Positions 61,639 to 64,000 of a DNA stretch of 64,000 nt are shown here, piece by piece. A program made the position numbers and the translations under genes. The notes beneath the pieces were generated by a model. It saw only the letters and a program-made list of their open reading frames with translations. It searched no databases and was not told the origin of the DNA. The first letter of the stretch is position 1, and each line of letters begins with the position of its first letter. The DNA is from Prevotella sp902465605. Lineage in GTDB: Bacteria; Bacteroidota; Bacteroidia; Bacteroidales; Bacteroidaceae. The stretch covers positions 62,001 to 126,000 of the forward strand of contig CABQNT010000003.1 in the NCBI GenBank assembly GCA_902465605.1. The letters are read 5' to 3'.

Positions 61639-63096
61639 TTACACTGGCAAGGAAACGACAAACTTGCTGCCCTTACCCAATTCACTTTCAACTGTAAGTG
61701 TGCCATTATGCGCCTCGACAAAGTCGCGCGAGATGGAGAGTCCCAGTCCGCTGCCCTGTATCTTGGTACCAGGTACACGGAAATACCGCTCGAAGATGCT
61801 ATCATGATAACGAGGGTCTATGCCTCGTCCGAAATCCTGTACATACAGCATTACGTGGTGCTCGTCCTGTTGCAAGGCTCCTATAGTCACCCGGTCATTT
61901 TCCGAAGAATATCGTATAGCATTACTCAGCAGATTGGTCAGTACCCATGCTATTTTCTCGCTATCGACATAGAGCTTGTTTATCTTTTCCTTTGGGTAAT
62001 CCACCTCTATGTTGATATGGAACTTGTCTGCTTGTACTTGGTTGGCCTTTATGGCATAATCAATCAGCTCTATTGGCCTTGTGATATGAGGTTTGAGCTG
62101 CAATACTCCGCTTTCTACTTGTGTCATGTTGAGCAATTCGCCCGTGATGCTGAGCAGCCGTTCTCCATTCTCACGGATGCTGTCCGACAATTCTTTTTGC
62201 TCTTGGTTGAGACCGCCCACACGATTGTTGGCAAGCAGTTGCTCGCTCATCAGAATGGCTGATATCGGGGTTTTCAATTCATGGGATATCGTTGAGATGA
62301 ATGTTGTCTTTGCCACATCTAGTTTGTGAAACTCGGTGATGTTTTTCAGCATAATCACTGTACCGCTTTCTTTTATGCTTCCCTCGTGGTCTGTCATTCT
62401 TACAGGCAGATATTTCACCTGGAAATAACTCTCTTTGTTGTCGGCATAGATTTTCAGTGGCTCTGTCTTTTTCTCGTCGGTCTCATGTACCTTATGTCTG
62501 TCCATCCCTACCAGTAGTCGGCGCAGCAGGTCGTTGCGCATGGCTGTTTCCTGTGCTGACTTTCCCACGACATCCTCACGTCGGAGATTGAGAATGCTGA
62601 GTGCCTCATTGTTGATGAAATAGAGTGTCAGTTTATGGTCTAAGCAGACGATAGGTTCGTCGATAGAGTCGATGATGGTCTCTATGTACTGTTTTGACAC
62701 CTTCAGTTTCGAAAGCGATGAGTTGTGGTAATCACGCAGACGGCATGCCATTTGGTTGAAATTGGTGGATAACTGCTCCATGGCCTCACCACCATGGAGG
62801 TGCAACTGAGTATCGTAGTTGTGGTTGGCAATCTCGTTGATGCTTTTGGTCAGTTCCTGGAAAGGGCGGGTGATATACTCCGGCAATTTCAGAAGCATCC
62901 ATACTCCCACGGCGATGCTCAATCCGCCAAACAGCAACAACAGAGTCAAGGCTCTCGTCAGACCATAGTCTGCCACAGGAGAAGTAGGTTCTGTGGCTGT
63001 GAGTATCTGCAGGCTGATGACGGAAAGCACCACCAAACCGATGATGAGCGACACTAGAATACCCACTGAGAGTGTAAGTTTTTCTTTTGCAGTCAT
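61639..63096 (-). CDS. Sensor histidine kinase of the kdp locus
   Basis: The protein has 485 residues. Two membrane helices (about 9-31 and 49-69) flank a very short periplasmic loop. A HAMP-like segment, a PAS domain (about 135-255), HisKA with H272 (STISHELKTPISAI) and HATPase_c (NLLSNAIRYSSE, DFGRGID, GSGLGLSISRDF) follow. The almost absent periplasmic part implies that the signal is sensed in the cytoplasm or membrane, or through the separate KdpD protein encoded 14 nt upstream. Confidence 0.93.
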   Translation of the reverse strand: MTAKEKLTLSVGILVSLIIGLVVLSVISLQILTATEPTSPVADYGLTRALTLLLLFGGLSIAVGVWMLLKLPEYITRPFQELTKSINEIANHNYDTQLHLHGGEAMEQLSTNFNQMACRLRDYHNSSLSKLKVSKQYIETIIDSIDEPIVCLDHKLTLYFINNEALSILNLRREDVVGKSAQETAMRNDLLRRLLVGMDRHKVHETDEKKTEPLKIYADNKESYFQVKYLPVRMTDHEGSIKESGTVIMLKNITEFHKLDVAKTTFISTISHELKTPISAILMSEQLLANNRVGGLNQEQKELSDSIRENGERLLSITGELLNMTQVESGVLQLKPHITRPIELIDYAIKANQVQADKFHINIEVDYPKEKINKLYVDSEKIAWVLTNLLSNAIRYSSENDRVTIGALQQDEHHVMLYVQDFGRGIDPRYHDSIFERYFRVPGTKIQGSGLGLSISRDFVEAHNGTLTVESELGKGSKFVVSLPV

Positions 63097-63110
63097 ATCC
63101 TTTTAATTTT

Positions 63111-64000
63111 TTATGCGAAAATAATTAAATCTACGCCCATTTCTTTCAATTCAGACAACAATTTCCGATAACTTCCTGCACGCATCAGCAAGCGGGGAAA
63201 GGAGAATGATGGTTGTCCCATACAAAGCAGTGTGGCATGCTGCTGTCGGCAGAACTCTGATATACTCTGCGGAATGTTGTCGGAAACCACCTTATGTACT
63301 TGTCCTCCAAGCTGGATGATCAGTTCCAGATGGCTCATCAGATGACGTTGTGAGTCCAAAGGAATGAGGTCGTTGTTCTCGCCACGTGTCTGAACATATA
63401 GTGCCAATAGGTCAGCGTCAAAACTGTCCGCCATTCGTGCAGCCTTGCGGATGATATGTTGCTGTGTTTCGCTATTGCTGCTTACACATACCACAATCCT
63501 TGACGTCCCTTTAGTCCTATATGTTCGTGGCAGTACCTCTTCCTCTACTTTTTTCCCTACTCGAAAGGCTACTTCCCTTAGTGCCAGTTCTCGCAGTTGC
63601 AGGATATTCCCTGCTTGAAAGAAATGGTCAAGGGCTGTTTGTATCTTGTCCTTGGCATATATTTTCCCGGATTTCAGACGTTCCAGAAGCTCTTCGGCCG
63701 TAAGATCAATGTTCACCACTTCGTCGGCTTCTTGCAACACTCGGTCTGGAATGCGTTCCTTCACATCGATGCCTACCATCTCCTTTATCTCATCTTTCAG
63801 ACTCTCTATGTGTTGTATGTTTACCGCAGAGAGTACGTTGATACCGGCATCAAGCAGTTTCATCACATCTTGCCATCGCTTGGCATTGCGTTGTCCCTCC
63901 ACGTTGGAGTGTGCCAACTCATCAACAATTACAATCTCAGGATGAATCTGAAGGATAGCGTCTAAATCCATCTCTTCAATCTCCTTGCCTTTGTAGAACA
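63111..64000 (-). CDS. kdpD: KdpD sensor domain protein without kinase (partial, 5' end beyond window)
   Basis: The visible 296 residues run FYKGKEIEEMDLDAIL, then VIVDELAHSN and NVLSAVNIQHIESLKDEI, the KdpD N-terminal ATP-binding domain. A universal-stress-protein-like domain follows (RIVVCVSSNSETQQHIIRKA ... LLCMGQPS). The protein ends with MGVDLIIFA. There is no membrane or kinase region, so this is the detached sensory half of KdpD; a separate kinase follows. The start codon is outside the window. Confidence 0.92.
   Translation of the reverse strand, partial: FYKGKEIEEMDLDAILQIHPEIVIVDELAHSNVEGQRNAKRWQDVMKLLDAGINVLSAVNIQHIESLKDEIKEMVGIDVKERIPDRVLQEADEVVNIDLTAEELLERLKSGKIYAKDKIQTALDHFFQAGNILQLRELALREVAFRVGKKVEEEVLPRTYRTKGTSRIVVCVSSNSETQQHIIRKAARMADSFDADLLALYVQTRGENNDLIPLDSQRHLMSHLELIIQLGGQVHKVVSDNIPQSISEFCRQQHATLLCMGQPSFSFPRLLMRAGSYRKLLSELKEMGVDLIIFA

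Noticed and set aside
1..64000. CRISPR arrays, tRNA and rRNA genes
   Set aside because: No regularly spaced repeat series, no cloverleaf with a TTCGA-type arm and no rRNA segment was found on reading the window.

Overview
The window reads as chromosomal DNA from a Bacteroidales bacterium, most likely Prevotellaceae. The grounds are protein content (TamB with a lipoprotein TamA partner, a fimbrillin-type protein, RsmI, KdpFABC, DUF4834, Bacteroidetes-type tyrosine integrases) and many promoters with the Bacteroidetes primary-sigma pattern TTTG, 19-21 nt, TAnnTTTG. No rRNA, tRNA or CRISPR array was recognised.

Layout. Positions 1-9,600 are mostly housekeeping: the end of birA, yraN, tadA, a coiled-coil lipoprotein with rsmI, tdk, an AI-2E family permease, the umuDC SOS polymerase pair, a polyferredoxin membrane protein and a YccF protein. 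Positions 10,266-17,262 hold tamB and a tamA-like lipoprotein (TamL). A candidate small RNA with its own promoter lies near 17,640-17,850. Positions 17,941-21,763 form the operon metA, U32 peptidase, zinc-ribbon membrane protein.

Positions about 21,850-32,190 are an integrative island. It has an excisionase-like HTH gene at the left and two tyrosine integrases at the right, the second broken. Its cargo is an AbiE toxin-antitoxin pair and a five-gene cluster that is the most interesting part of the window. The first cluster gene (25,801-27,513) encodes one polypeptide joining a complete ECF sigma factor, one inner-membrane helix, a periplasmic linker of about 130 residues and a C-terminal outer-membrane beta-barrel. 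Behind it lie a radical SAM/SPASM enzyme, a Gfo/Idh/MocA dehydrogenase and two small lipoproteins. An identically spaced promoter-like motif precedes both the sigma-barrel gene and the radical SAM gene, which suggests a self-regulating system that could run from the outer membrane to the promoter within one protein.

Positions 32,651-38,690 are core genes again: DUF4834, pssA and psd for phosphatidylethanolamine synthesis, dnaE and trxA. Positions 38,805-54,206 are a patchwork: two AAA/DUF4143 ATPases, a 5'-truncated fimbrillin gene, a DASS transporter, an ORF-less group IIC intron inserted after the transporter's terminator, an inverted fragment of a related intron (158 bp perfectly repeated), a lipoprotein, a decayed RHS toxin gene with a colicin-E3-like ribonuclease tail, a beta-propeller/phosphoesterase protein and a broken ISAon1-type element.

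Positions 54,729-64,000 are a potassium-uptake locus: kdpD (sensor half only, cut by the window edge), a separate histidine kinase, an NtrC-type sigma-54 activator in place of KdpE, then a sigma-54 promoter with a leader hairpin, a 32-residue membrane peptide, kdpF, kdpA, kdpB, kdpC and a porin-like protein. The GAFTGA motif in the activator and the TGGCAC-N5-TTGC promoter fit each other, so this Kdp system appears to be sigma-54 controlled.
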